Of a stretch of DNA of 52,353 nt, positions 35,806 to 44,412 are shown piece by piece (position 1 is the stretch's first letter; each line of letters opens with the position of its first letter). Under the pieces are notes generated by a model. It was not told the origin of the DNA. It saw only the letters and a list, made by a program, of their open reading frames with translations, and did not search any database. This stretch comes from Novosphingobium sp. PhB57 (GTDB taxonomy: Bacteria; Pseudomonadota; Alphaproteobacteria; Sphingomonadales; Sphingomonadaceae): positions 1 to 52,353 of the forward strand of contig NZ_SMBO01000016.1 in NCBI RefSeq assembly GCF_004342985.1, in the 5' to 3' direction. The position numbers and the translations under genes are program-made.

Positions 35806-36435
35806 CTAGCAGCCTGCCTCCACAGCGATGCGGATAGCTTCGGCGGCAGTGCGAACGTCTAGCGCTCGCAACATGGCGGCGCGGTGCATCTTGATTGTAC
35901 GCTCCGTCAATTGCAGATCAAACGCTATCTGCTTGTTGAGTTGGCCTCGCGCCAAAGCTTCCAAGATCTGCCGCTGGCGAGGCGACAAGCTTTCCATCAG
36001 GTCCCGCGCTCGCTCCAATCGGCTGCCACTTGTACCGTCGATGGCCATCTGAGAGCCCAGGAAGTACTGCAAATTTCCCGATGCATCGAATAGCGGCGCA
36101 ACCATGACCGCATTGCAGAAGGCAGACCCATCCTTCCGATAGTTCGTGAGCTCGACCATTACCGGGCGGTGGGCCGCTATCGCATCACGCAAGCGCTGGG
36201 TTTGTTCAGCCTCGGTGCCAGCGCCCCTCAAAAAGCGGCAGTTGCGGCCCACAACCTCCTCGCGGCCATAGCCCGTCAAATCCAGGAAAGCCGCATTGCA
36301 AGCCACGATCGGATTGTCCGTCAGGCGGGGATCACTGACCACTGCCGCCACCCGGCTGTTCGATATAAGAAAATTCGGATCCATAGCCTCGGGCAACATC
36401 TTTCGCTTCACATTAGGCCATATCGCAATGGGCAT
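35806..36435 (-). CDS. Blue-light LOV-HTH transcription factor (EL222-like)
   Basis: A 209-aa protein with a flavin-binding LOV domain (about 25-135) and a LuxR-type helix-turn-helix (about 150-205). The photoactive cysteine is C66 in VGRNCRFL; flavin-contacting N98 (TNYRKDG), N108 and Q129 (FLGSQ) are present. The HTH reads LSPRQRQILEALARGQLNKQI. Architecture and wording are very close to EL222 of Erythrobacter, which dimerises and binds DNA in blue light. Start is ATG 36435 or ATG 36399. It ends facing the IspH fusion, close to the carotenoid genes, so light control of them is plausible but unproven. Confidence 0.92.
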   Translation of the reverse strand: MPIAIWPNVKRKMLPEAMDPNFLISNSRVAAVVSDPRLTDNPIVACNAAFLDLTGYGREEVVGRNCRFLRGAGTEAEQTQRLRDAIAAHRPVMVELTNYRKDGSAFCNAVMVAPLFDASGNLQYFLGSQMAIDGTSGSRLERARDLMESLSPRQRQILEALARGQLNKQIAFDLQLTERTIKMHRAAMLRALDVRTAAEAIRIAVEAGC

Positions 36436-36903
36436 CAGGGAAACCTAGAAGAAGACCTGCAGTTTCCCTCGGATTTCCTAGGAAGATCCTTGTCCCTACG
36501 CCATCGCGAAAAGCTACGAAACAATCATCGCCTCGCAATGCCTTGCGCGACATGGGACCGCCAGACTGTTGAAGACCAAGCCGCCACCATCGAACAAGCC
36601 AGCCGGTTTCTGGCGGACCTCGATCCAGGTTAACTTTTGCCAATTCGCCCGCCGCGCCGGCCCTCTTCTTGCGGACGCGATCGTGGGCATGGATGCGAAC
36701 CGTCTTGCTTCGAGGCCCTCCCGTTGGCTCGCGGATATCCCTGCAGGCCTTGAAAAAAATGCGAGACGTCTCCACTTGCCGGTCCTGGCGCTGGGAGCTG
36801 CGGCAACAAAAGCCGAGATTTATTGGGCCAGGCTGGCCGCCGGGCCCCGCCCGAAAAAGCACCAAATCTGGACATGCGATTCTGACTTCGCCATAGGCGC
36901 GGC
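36436..36903. other. Intergenic
   Basis: About 470 bases upstream of the LOV gene. Several open frames overlap here on both strands; none has a credible start signal or family match. Confidence 0.35.
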
Positions 36904-37089
36904 ATGGACAACGATATAACATTGATCATTTCGCAGGTTTTGGAACGGACACCCCAATGGATCCGTCACGATCTCGAGGCGAAAGACCCTGCAATTCGTA
37001 TTCGCGCTGAAGAAACGCTTGCCGCGATGATCGCCAGAGCCCTGGAAGACCGTGCTTCGGATGCCGAAGCGAACCGCGCAGCCGAGTAG
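36904..37089 (+). CDS. Small DUF6771-like protein, 61 aa
   Basis: The product contains ISQVLERTPQWIRHDLEAKD and a helical AEETLAAMIARALE segment. It is predicted helical, soluble and acidic. From memory it fits the sphingomonad DUF6771 family; function unknown. The ATG lacks a strong ribosome-binding site. No operon partner follows. Confidence 0.7.
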   Translation: MDNDITLIISQVLERTPQWIRHDLEAKDPAIRIRAEETLAAMIARALEDRASDAEANRAAE

Positions 37090-37621
37090 GCAAATACGCT
37101 TTCTCGCTGGAGCGACAGCGGGTCCGCTTACCATGCCTGTTCACCGCCAGCTATCAATTCGGCCTACAAAGCGGCTCGCGGGCGGCCTTTCGTCCGAGGA
37201 AGCCCTGGGCGAAAAAGCCAAGGCATGATCATTGTTCCTTGTGAATGAAAGCCGTCGTGTACATGCACACGCATTACGGGATGGACAGCAAGACCGCTAC
37301 CGCCCAGAACGGCAGCGCGGCTATGAACCTAAGCGCCGAACCCACGGCGGCGATCTCCCAGCTAGCCAATAGGTTTTAAACTGGCTGAAATTGCCTTGGT
37401 CCCTGGGACATTATCATGACCCACAAAATGAAACCGACGATGCTTTGTTCGAGAGAACAATAGTGGACATTTGCCCGGCTATAGCCTCCACGCGAAATCC
37501 TGCTCGAAGCGAGGCTGCCGCGATGCCCTCACGCTTAACAAAGATCGGCGGCGACGCCTGCAGGCCGCAGGTCAACAGTAAATTTCAAATTCGCCAGGCC
37601 GGCTGCCACGGTATCCGGCGC
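37090..37621. other. Intergenic
   Basis: About 530 bases between two small genes with no supported feature. Confidence 0.35.
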
Positions 37622-37879
37622 CTATCGGTCGTTGTCGGCGCCGCGCCGAGCTTGGCGCCGAGCAATGACACCGCCGGCAACGAGACAAATGATAAGAATA
37701 GCCGGAATTTTTACCAGCCATAGCTGATCGTCGCTATTAAGCTGCCAGGGGTAGCCATGGCAACTATCGGCGCTCGGCGCGTAGCCGCACGCAAGACTGG
37801 TCAGAAAGCCGTAACCCAAGACTGCGCAGCCTGCCACGAAGGTGGCGGCGGCAAAGAGAAGGTACGACAACATTCTCAC
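37622..37879 (-). CDS. Small membrane protein, two TM helices, 85 aa
   Basis: Two hydrophobic helices (about 3-28 and 58-75) flank a polar loop with two cysteines (CGYAPSADSCHGYPW) that could form a disulfide in the periplasm, and the tail RRQARRGADNDR is basic and should be cytoplasmic. The GTG at 37879 has GAAAGGA at ideal distance. No family is recognised. It stands alone. Confidence 0.65.
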   Translation of the reverse strand: MRMLSYLLFAAATFVAGCAVLGYGFLTSLACGYAPSADSCHGYPWQLNSDDQLWLVKIPAILIICLVAGGVIARRQARRGADNDR

Positions 37880-38324
37880 AGCTTCGTCCTTTCCGCGATT
37901 ACCGCTGCAACGCTCAAGCTAATAGAATGCGAGACAAGGGTTCAGTTCGTCTGGCCGGGCGTTTGAGACCAGCACGTCCTCGTATTTGCCGGCATTCGGC
38001 GAGGCGGCGGCTCTTTTTGCGCTCACGCCGCACCGCCAATGCAGAGACAAACGTGAACCTTTTCGATCTTCGCGGGCGGCAAAATCGTGTCCTGTCTGAC
38101 TGGTGCGATCAGGAACGTAAAGCCGGGTAGCAAGGCCGGGTTCCCTGATCGCGGGCTCTTCAAGCAATGATTAGGGAAACCTGCGGACGCCACTTTGGCG
38201 CTTGAAAACTCGATGCTGCGCAAATTTGGCACTCTTGTGCCTGAAAATCATTTTGAATCCATCCAGTACAGATGGACCGATGCCGGTCGCCTTGCGCTGC
38301 CCTGCGGCTCTTCAGAACGATCAT
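37880..38324. other. Intergenic
   Basis: About 445 bases between the membrane-protein gene and the receiver-domain pseudogene; nothing recognised. Confidence 0.35.
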
Positions 38325-38647
38325 TCAAAGCCGGGCGAGGCTCGAGGCCAGGTCGCTTTGTTTGAAAGGTTTGGTCAACCGCGCAACGTCCGGCGGAAGG
38401 CCGATGCTATTGGCGTAGCCGGAAATAACGAGAATGCGGATGTGGGGCAGCGCGTCCCTTATTCTATCGGCAAGATCGGTACCCGTAATGCTTGGCATGA
38501 GATGATCCGTGCCTGCAAGTCGATACTCTGATCTTCGTTCAGCATCCGCACGGCATCTTCGCCCGATCCCGCATCCACGACGCGGTACCCAAGCTCGATC
38601 AACATGTTGGCCGAGCTTGCCCTCACAAGGTCTTCATCGTCGACCAC
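38325..38647 (-). pseudogene. Frameshifted response-regulator receiver domain
   Basis: The minus strand first reads VVDDEDLVRASSANMLIELGY up to SIDL, then a one-base frameshift near 38512. In the next frame it continues DHLMPSITGTDLADRIRD, LVISGYANS and LTKPFKQSDLASSLARL to a stop at 38325. The two parts form one complete receiver domain with the acidic pair, the Asp before HLMP and the KPF lysine. A stop codon precedes the first part, so nothing is fused upstream. Either a recent pseudogene of a FixJ/PAS-kinase-type receiver or a sequencing error. Confidence 0.75.
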
Positions 38648-38786
38648 CCATGACTTCGTGTCTCAATCGCCGGCAAACGATCGACAAGCTGTCTAGACTG
38701 TTCCATTGATCGGGCAAGCTGAGTGACCTCTATGCCCGTCGCTTTGAGCAAGGTGGCAGGACCGTAACACTGAAGCAAAGCTGCAG

Positions 38787-39155
38787 CTACTGACGCGCGC
38801 CCGACTTAAGCTTGTCCGCCTGCTGTTTTAGAGCATCTGCCTGCGTCTTTGCGGCAGCCCGGAGTTCATCCGCCTGGTGCTCTAGTTTTTTGGCATCCGC
38901 GTCCGCCTTGGCCCGCAGAGCGCGGCCCTGATCTTCAAGAGCATCCGCCTGGGATTTCCTGGCCTTGCTCTCCGCGCGATTTATACGGTCTTCCGCCGCT
39001 CCGGCGCGCTCAGCCGGGCCATCCCCCTCGTACACTTGCCCAGCAGCTTTGGCAGCCTGCTCATCTTTTGTAGCCCCGGCCTTTTTTTGCGGACCATCGC
39101 ATGCAGCGCAGGCCAGCGCCACCACGAGGACGGTCGTAAGGTACATCGTTTTCAT
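38787..39155 (-). CDS. Putative lipoprotein with coiled-coil repeats, 122 aa
   Basis: An N-terminal signal (MYLTTVLVVALACAAC) ends in a cysteine that could be lipid-modified, though the lipobox is not canonical. The rest is a charged alanine-rich helix with repeated blocks such as KSQADALEDQG, AKTQADALKQQADKL. Such repeats form a coiled coil in the periplasm, recalling Lpp-like or desiccation-related proteins. A near-EcfG promoter (GGAAC-N16-TGTT, 39164-39188) ends about 9 bases before the ATG at 39155, implying a leaderless mRNA. No family name can be given. Confidence 0.7.
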   Translation of the reverse strand: MKTMYLTTVLVVALACAACDGPQKKAGATKDEQAAKAAGQVYEGDGPAERAGAAEDRINRAESKARKSQADALEDQGRALRAKADADAKKLEHQADELRAAAKTQADALKQQADKLKSGARQ

Positions 39156-39163
39156 GAATGATG

Positions 39164-39188
39164 AACATCTCATGGCCTCGCCCGTTCC
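39164..39188 (-). promoter_or_regulatory. Near-match EcfG promoter of the lipoprotein gene
   Basis: GGAAC (39184-39188), 16 bases, then TGTT (39164-39167) on the minus strand; one mismatch to CGTT. Placement directly before the start codon mirrors the DUF2252 gene. Confidence 0.4.
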
Positions 39189-40340
39189 TTGGACAGAACG
39201 AAATAAGGCTCTGAGGCGTAATTTATGGAATCAGGCACGTGAGCACTTGCCGCCCCCTGGCGTCCCCTCTCACTTTCATACATTTCTTATCGCGCAGATT
39301 TCCAGCTGCCACTGCCAGGCTCGCCGAAATTTCCGTCGAACAACCACACGCTGCGCGGGCAAATCTTTTGGCAACTTCGAGTCTGGCCGGCTTATCTCCG
39401 CAAGTTCTACCGAGATTGCGGAGCTATTGGAACGGCAGGCTACTTCGCCGTTTCCAGGACGACATGGTGAGCCAGAAGATGGAGCATGGCAGTGCCATGG
39501 CGGCCAACCAGGTGGGTCGGTTCGCGTGAGCTAAAGCCGGTAGGTAATGACGAGGGCTCGGTCACGAAGAGCTCAATGAGCGGATGGAACAAGAACCCCG
39601 CGCCTCAGCGCTTAAAAGCACAGGCCTTGGCCTTGCCGGAAGCAAGCACTCTATCTTTGTGGGTTTCGGAAAAGTGAGTACGGCGATTCCAAAAAACGGT
39701 CGCAAAAGCGTTGAAAGATACGCCGCACTCAAAGACCCCCTATCAATCATACCACCGGTTTGAAAGTAAAATGGTTGGAAAACGAAACCCATGGAAGATT
39801 GAGCCATCGGCGCGACGTACCCAGAAGACAAGGATTCGCTGAAAAGACGCGGTCCTTTTGCCCGCCGCCCCGCGCTCTCTGCCGTTTATTGCCTGCCTTT
39901 ACGCTGGCTTGTCCCTGCCTTGCCAGGCTGGGCAGGTCGTACAAGGCAAACAAAACAACGCGAGAATCAAAATTGGGGGCCTGCCGCGCAGCCGGGAGTA
40001 ATCCCACGAGTGAATGACCGCTTGAGGACGACTGGCCGGACAGTGCCTACTTCGTGTTCGTTTGGCTGTATGATGAGCAACGATGACCTTGGGATCGTGC
40101 CAAGCTATTTGGGAAGTTGTCTCGATCACAGGACTACCTATTGTTATTTATTGTGACGACACTTCATTTTCGATAAACTGCCGGCTTCACGGGGGTGGAG
40201 CTGAGCATGCAAAAGATGTTCCGCTGGCCGGCGGCAGTTCGGCTCTTGCCTGCTGCCGCCGGTCTTTCGTACCCACCGGTTCTCAGTGAATCCCGGCGCT
40301 TTTGTGTCGCCGGTTACCGCGCGGTTTTTCGCTTTTCATC
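39189..40340. other. Long gene-poor stretch
   Basis: About 1150 bases in which no frame gives a convincing protein. A plus-strand frame ending at 39529 (with QDDMVSQKMEHGSAMAANQ) faintly resembles small phasin-like proteins, but its N-terminal part does not. Confidence 0.35.
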
Positions 40341-40490
40341 TCAGGTGCCCTCTTCCGAAAGATGGCGCACAGCCTCGATCAACTGAGGCACTGGGTCGCG
40401 GACGAGCACATGGTCTGCGGGAGTGCCGCCACGGAAAATTGCCAGCCGGTGCAGCAGCGCGCATGTTCGATAAGTTCGCCATAGGTCATA
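40341..40490 (-). pseudogene. Possible frameshifted small gene
   Basis: On the minus strand MTYGELIEHAR begins at an ATG near 40490, and after a frame change the sequence continues LLHRLAIFRGGTPADHVL, VRDPVPQLIEAVRHLSEEG to a stop at 40341. Joined, they look like one natural 50-aa helical protein. No family is known to me; the frameshift is inferred from sequence feel only. Confidence 0.3.
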
Positions 40491-40836
40491 TTTCACTGAT
40501 AAGCGCCTCCACGCCGCATCACTGGAGATCAGCAAAATCGCAAAAAGCCGCTTCTCAAACGCGGCAGTTTTTCACCCAAGACAAAACAATGGTCTCGACA
40601 AGAACCAAACTACTGATCCGAAAAAAGCAGATTGCGCCGCCAGCGCCTACGCCTCTCGAGATTGAACGCGTGCCGCTTGTTTGCGGAAATGCGCCTCGCT
40701 TTGCTTGGCTTGTTCGATTTTTCGCCGGTGGATGCCTTTCAGAAAGTCAACCGGTTCAAGTGCGAGATTGATCCGGTGTGGTTCGGCCTGCCAGCGGCCT
40801 CCTCCGCCGATTGGTCGTACGCGTGGGCCGTTCCCG
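40491..40836. other. Intergenic before the IS66 element
   Basis: About 345 bases; open frames exist but none is recognised. Together with 43726-44103 it forms the original target region of the IS66 insertion. Confidence 0.35.
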
Positions 40837-40844
40837 ATTCCGCT
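40837..40844. repeat. 8-bp target site duplication, left copy
   Basis: ATTCCGCT directly before the left inverted repeat; identical copy at 43718-43725. Eight bases is the usual duplication for IS66 elements. Confidence 0.92.
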
Positions 40845-40923
40845 GTAACCGCTGCACCCGCCCCACGTATTCGGAAAGCTTGCTGATGATTAGGCTCGCC
40901 CGAGACGATGAGGAGATCGGGCA

Positions 40924-41328
40924 ATGTCGGTAGAAATTGATGCAGGGTCAAACGGCGGTTTGACTTGTGCGTCGCACAGTGCGGCGTCGCGTTTGATCGA
41001 GAGTTTGAGGCCGGCGCGCCGCCGCTATGAACGATGGCCTGATGAAGAACGTGACCGCATTGTCGCGGAGAGTTTTGCTCCTGACGTGACGGTGTCGCAG
41101 GTTGCGCGCGCGAACGGCGTCGGCCTGGGCCTACTGCACTACTGGCGGCGACATGCACGCGCGGCGGGCGCGGTTGAGGAAATGCGGTTTGTGCCGGTAA
41201 CGGTCGCCCAGGAGGAGCGATGCGAAGGCGCCGGGCTGGAACTGATCGTCCGCGATGTGACGGTTCGGATCCGGGGGGCGGTTGAGATGGACCACCTGCG
41301 CGCGGTACTGGCGGCGATCCGGGAATGA
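40924..41328 (+). CDS. tnpA: IS66 accessory protein TnpA
   Basis: 134 aa, with an N-terminal helix-turn-helix typical of IS66 TnpA (VTVSQVARANGVGLGLLHYWRR) and a variable C-terminal part. It is needed for IS66 transposition, probably by binding DNA. The stop overlaps the tnpB start (ATGA). Confidence 0.9.
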   Translation: MSVEIDAGSNGGLTCASHSAASRLIESLRPARRRYERWPDEERDRIVAESFAPDVTVSQVARANGVGLGLLHYWRRHARAAGAVEEMRFVPVTVAQEERCEGAGLELIVRDVTVRIRGAVEMDHLRAVLAAIRE

Positions 41329-41678
41329 TCCCGATCGACGGAAGCGTACGGATCTTCGTGGCGACACAGCCGGTCGACTTCAGAGCCGGGATTAACCGAT
41401 TGATGGGACTGGTGACGCACGTGCTGGGGCATGATGCTTGTGCGGGCGATGTGTTCGTGTTCCGCAACAAGGGCGCGGATAAGGTGAAGTTGCTCCGTCA
41501 TGACGGGTCAGGCGCGGTCCTGGCGACGAAATGGCTCGACCGAGGAAGGTTTTACTGGCCGGCCGTGCAAGGCGGCACGATGGTCCTGAGCGGACCGCAA
41601 TGCATAGCATTGCTGTCGGGCCTGGACTGGAAGAAGCTGCCCTCGCCCGAGACGCGCAGGCCGCTGATTTTTGGCTGA
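41325..41678 (+). CDS. tnpB: IS66 accessory protein TnpB (Orf2)
   Basis: 117 aa with the family hallmarks IFVATQPVDFRAGINRLMGLV, VFVFRNKGADKVKLL and DRGRFYWP. The function in transposition is unknown but essential in studied IS66 elements. Complete length; translationally coupled to tnpA. Confidence 0.95.
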   Translation: MIPIDGSVRIFVATQPVDFRAGINRLMGLVTHVLGHDACAGDVFVFRNKGADKVKLLRHDGSGAVLATKWLDRGRFYWPAVQGGTMVLSGPQCIALLSGLDWKKLPSPETRRPLIFG

Positions 41679-41727
41679 TATCTGCGGTTTTCTGTGGCGG
41701 CGAGGAGCCGGTGTGGTATAGTCAGCC

Positions 41728-43092
41728 ATGCCCGCCCAAGCCAACAATCTCCCTGAAGATATGAAGCAAATGGCGGCTCTGGTACGTGAACTCCAGGCAG
41801 AAAACTCCCAGCTGCGCTCGCTGCTCAAAGGCATGACCCATCAGGCCTTCGGCAGCCGTTCAGAACGCGCCAGCGCCGTCCTGGGCGACCAGGGAATCCT
41901 TGATCTCGGCGACTTGGTCGCCACGCCGGCCGCCGCAGCCAACGACGATGGCAACGCCGAAGAAAAGCCTGCAATCAGTCGCCGCCGCCGCAAGCGAGGC
42001 CTGATGGCACTGCCGGCCCATATTGAGCGGGTGGAGCGCGTGATCGATCCCGACACGCTGGATTGCCCCTGCTGCGCCGGCAAGCTCCACAGGATCGGTG
42101 AAGATGCCAGCGAAGCACTCGACTGGGTGCCGGCCATTGTCCGCGTCATCCGTACGGTGCGTCCTCGCTATGCCTGCCGGGAATGCCGGGAGGGCGTCGT
42201 TCAGGCGCCAGCACCACGCCGGGCGATCCCGGGCTCGATGGTCACTACCTCGACGCTAGCCTGGATGGCGACGGCGCGCTTCGCTTGGTCAATCCCGCTC
42301 AATCGGCAGCTGCAGATGCTCGCAGGTCAGGGCGTCATCCTCGACCGGGCGCTACCGAGCCGCTGGATGCGAAAGATCGCATGGTGGGTGAAGGCGCTCT
42401 ACGATCGCCTGCTTGCCTACATCCACAGCCAATCCCGGATATTCTGCGATGAAACTCGCATGCCGGTCCTCGTGCGCAGTGGTCCGGGCCGGGGCAAGAT
42501 CACACTTGCCTTCTGTCTTGCCCATGCCCGGCGCAAGTTCGTCGATGCGTACCGCAAATCGCCATCGCCGATGGCAGCGGCGATCATCGCCCTGATCGGT
42601 GAGGTCTACGCGGTCGAGGCGCGTGTGCGCAAAGGCAGCGCCGGAGAGCGCCTCCAGGCTCGCATGACCGAAACCGCCGACGTCATGGCGAAGATCAAGA
42701 CGCAGATCGACACCATGCTTCCAGGCCTGTCGCCGAAGTCCGATCTGGCCAAGGCCATGCGCTACACGCTCAACCACTGGAAGGGGCTGACGCTGTTCCT
42801 GGAAGACGGCCGGATCGAGGTCGATACCAACACCGTCGAGCGCGGAATGAGAAATGTGGCCCAAGGCCGCCGGTCCAGTCTCTTCGCTGGTAGCGAGGAA
42901 GGAGCCCAGACATGGGCTGTCATGGCATCCCTTCTGCAGACGGCTCGCCTGGGCGGCCTGGATCCCTACACCTGGCTGAATGACGTGCTGGAGCGCATCG
43001 TCACGGGCGCTGTGAAGATCAACGAATTGGACATCTTGCTACCGTGGAACTGGCGGCCGGCCGCAGAACCGGTAAAGGCTCTGGCGGCATGA
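41728..43092 (+). CDS. tnpC: IS66 transposase TnpC with internal deletion
   Basis: Starts with the leucine-zipper-like N-terminus and zinc-finger motif (CPCC ... CRECREG, about 113-154), followed by the DDE region. The first catalytic Asp is D241 in CDETRMPVL. At about residue 257 the sequence jumps from PGRGK straight to ITLAFCLAHARRKF; the roughly 60 residues that normally lie between, including the second catalytic Asp (in a DGY motif), are missing in frame. The C-terminal part (DTNTVERGMRNVA, conserved Glu) is intact. Length is 454 aa against about 510-550 usual. Probably inactive. Confidence 0.9.
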   Translation: MPAQANNLPEDMKQMAALVRELQAENSQLRSLLKGMTHQAFGSRSERASAVLGDQGILDLGDLVATPAAAANDDGNAEEKPAISRRRRKRGLMALPAHIERVERVIDPDTLDCPCCAGKLHRIGEDASEALDWVPAIVRVIRTVRPRYACRECREGVVQAPAPRRAIPGSMVTTSTLAWMATARFAWSIPLNRQLQMLAGQGVILDRALPSRWMRKIAWWVKALYDRLLAYIHSQSRIFCDETRMPVLVRSGPGRGKITLAFCLAHARRKFVDAYRKSPSPMAAAIIALIGEVYAVEARVRKGSAGERLQARMTETADVMAKIKTQIDTMLPGLSPKSDLAKAMRYTLNHWKGLTLFLEDGRIEVDTNTVERGMRNVAQGRRSSLFAGSEEGAQTWAVMASLLQTARLGGLDPYTWLNDVLERIVTGAVKINELDILLPWNWRPAAEPVKALAA

Positions 43093-43670
43093 ACTTCAAA
43101 AGTCGCTCATCGCAGGGCCGGACCCTCTCGCTCGAACAGCTCGAGATATGGCTCGACGAGCTTGATCCCCCCGTAGCTGGCGTCTCATCGATCGACGGCT
43201 TCCTGGCCGCAGTCGCCGCAGGCCCCAGCGCCATTGACCCCGACCTCTGGATCAAGAGCATCCTGCGCGAGCACACTCAAAGCGCGCGTTCGGCGCCTGC
43301 GCGGCGGACGATCCTCAAGCGTTACAACCGCATCTGCATCGAGCTTGCCGAGAAGCCCGAGGCCTACGCGCCGATCTACATGCGCACCGAGGAAGGCGAG
43401 GTGCTGCTCGAGGACTTCGCCAACGGGTTCTTCACGGCCATGCACCTGGACATGGAGGCATGGAAGCCCTTCATCGCCGAACCGGAGTTCGGCTACCCAC
43501 TCACTGCATTGCTGGCACACAGCACCGTAACCGGCGGCCCGTCATGGATCGAGCAACTTGGCGATCCGCTTGCCAATCTGGCACTTGCCGATACCTGGCG
43601 CATGGTCCCGCAAATCATCTCCCTGATCCATGACCAGTGCGCCTTCGCGCGCATGACCTCAGCGGCCTGA
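43089..43670 (+). CDS. UPF0149 (YecA/YgfB-like) passenger protein of IS66
   Basis: 193 aa, helical, with the family opening LEIWLDELDPPVAGVSSIDGFLAAV and a middle GEVLLEDFANGFFTAMHLD. The ATG overlaps the tnpC stop (ATGA), so it is translated with the transposase, inside the element's repeats. No SEC-C zinc motif is present at the C-terminus. UPF0149 genes accompany a number of alphaproteobacterial IS66 elements; the benefit to the element is unknown. Confidence 0.88.
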   Translation: MNFKSRSSQGRTLSLEQLEIWLDELDPPVAGVSSIDGFLAAVAAGPSAIDPDLWIKSILREHTQSARSAPARRTILKRYNRICIELAEKPEAYAPIYMRTEEGEVLLEDFANGFFTAMHLDMEAWKPFIAEPEFGYPLTALLAHSTVTGGPSWIEQLGDPLANLALADTWRMVPQIISLIHDQCAFARMTSAA

Positions 43671-43717
43671 AAACACCTACCGATCCCATAAATGCGTGGG
43701 GTCGGATCAGCGGTTAC

Positions 43718-43725
43718 ATTCCGCT
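43718..43725. repeat. 8-bp target site duplication, right copy
   Basis: ATTCCGCT following the right inverted repeat; pairs with 40837-40844. Confidence 0.92.
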
Positions 43726-44103
43726 GAATTGCTCTTGGTCCGGGCAATTCCACAAACGTTTGGGCCTAGCAACGCCAAGCATTCGGATCCGTACCACAAA
43801 TCCAAGTATGGGGTCATCCTCGGATCACAAACGGGCAACCAATTCGAAGTCTTGCGAGCGTCTTCCGGCAGCTGCGAACGCGCTACCCACGGCCGGCTGC
43901 GCTCTACAGACTACGCGAGAAACGGCACGGCGGACTTTTGTAAAAGTCCGCTGCCCCGTTGGAACAGGAAAATACTTAGGAGCGATTGGGGCAGTTTCCG
44001 TTGGCGCAAAGGGGGCTCTTTCCGATGTCGCTTGAGACAATGGCGCCGAGCTCTCGATCGGAGGCTGCTCGGTTTGAACCGCCACTGCTAGGCGACGCAC
44101 CCA
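43726..44103. other. Intergenic after the IS66 element
   Basis: About 380 bases. If the IS is removed, a reading frame runs across the junction from 40632 to 44091, but its composition (many Arg, Trp, Cys) does not look like a real protein. Confidence 0.35.
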
Positions 44104-44412
44104 TTAACCATGGCGCCGCTGAGATTGGCCGTACTTATCTCGGTAGAATTGTATCCTAGATACGAGCAAGCCCCTGAGACCGGATCGCTCAACGCTGCGC
44201 TGCCACGTCACGAATTCTTCGATCGTAAGACTGTACCGCTCGCATGCCTCGGGCATAGTTAGCAATCCTCCGTCGACTGCAGCTACGACTTCCGCTTTCC
44301 GGCGGACAACCCAGCGGGCATTCTTGGGAGGAAGCGTATTAAGGGTCAGAGGTTCACCTAACGGTCCGATAACACTTTCCGGGCGACCATTTTTCAATTC
44401 GGTGATTATCAT
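44104..44412 (-). CDS. SciP-like protein (DUF1153)
   Basis: A 102-aa helix-turn-helix protein. The core ARWVVRRKAEVVAAVDGG, LLTMPEACERYSLTIEEFVTWQ corresponds closely to SciP of Caulobacter, the small inhibitor that blocks CtrA-activated transcription. Preceding PLTLNTLPP is also typical. Compared with SciP, the N- and C-terminal tails differ (RGLLVSRIQFYRDKYG), so it may be a paralogue of the housekeeping copy. It stands alone between two insertion sequences. Expected role: DNA binding or modulation of CtrA targets (inferred). Confidence 0.85.
   Translation of the reverse strand: MIITELKNGRPESVIGPLGEPLTLNTLPPKNARWVVRRKAEVVAAVDGGLLTMPEACERYSLTIEEFVTWQRSVERSGLRGLLVSRIQFYRDKYGQSQRRHG

Larger units (their letters stand above)
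40845..43717 (+). mobile_element. IS66-family insertion sequence, 2873 bp, with passenger gene
   Basis: The ends are imperfect inverted repeats: left GTAACCGCTGCACCCGCCCC, right (reverse complement) GTAACCGCTGATCCGACCCC. They are flanked by the direct repeat ATTCCGCT. Inside are tnpA, tnpB and tnpC in the normal order plus a UPF0149 gene after tnpC. The intact duplication shows a clean, fairly recent insertion. tnpC has an internal deletion (see its entry), so this copy probably needs a helper element to move. Confidence 0.93.

Noticed and set aside
36413..36922. Minus-strand frame of 169 codons upstream of the LOV gene
   Set aside because: Rich in Arg, Cys and Gly, overlaps the LOV gene start and the DUF6771-like gene, and has no start signals.
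39239..39529. Plus-strand frame with a phasin-like tail
   Set aside because: Only the last 25 residues look natural and the resemblance is too weak; no ribosome-binding site.
43959..43984. GGAAC-N17-CGAT on the plus strand
   Set aside because: One mismatch and no gene downstream; it shows that the CGAT variant alone is weak evidence.
40632..44091. Reading frame that becomes continuous if the IS66 element is removed
   Set aside because: The joined frame stays open but the product has the composition of an unselected frame and no family match, so a disrupted gene cannot be claimed.
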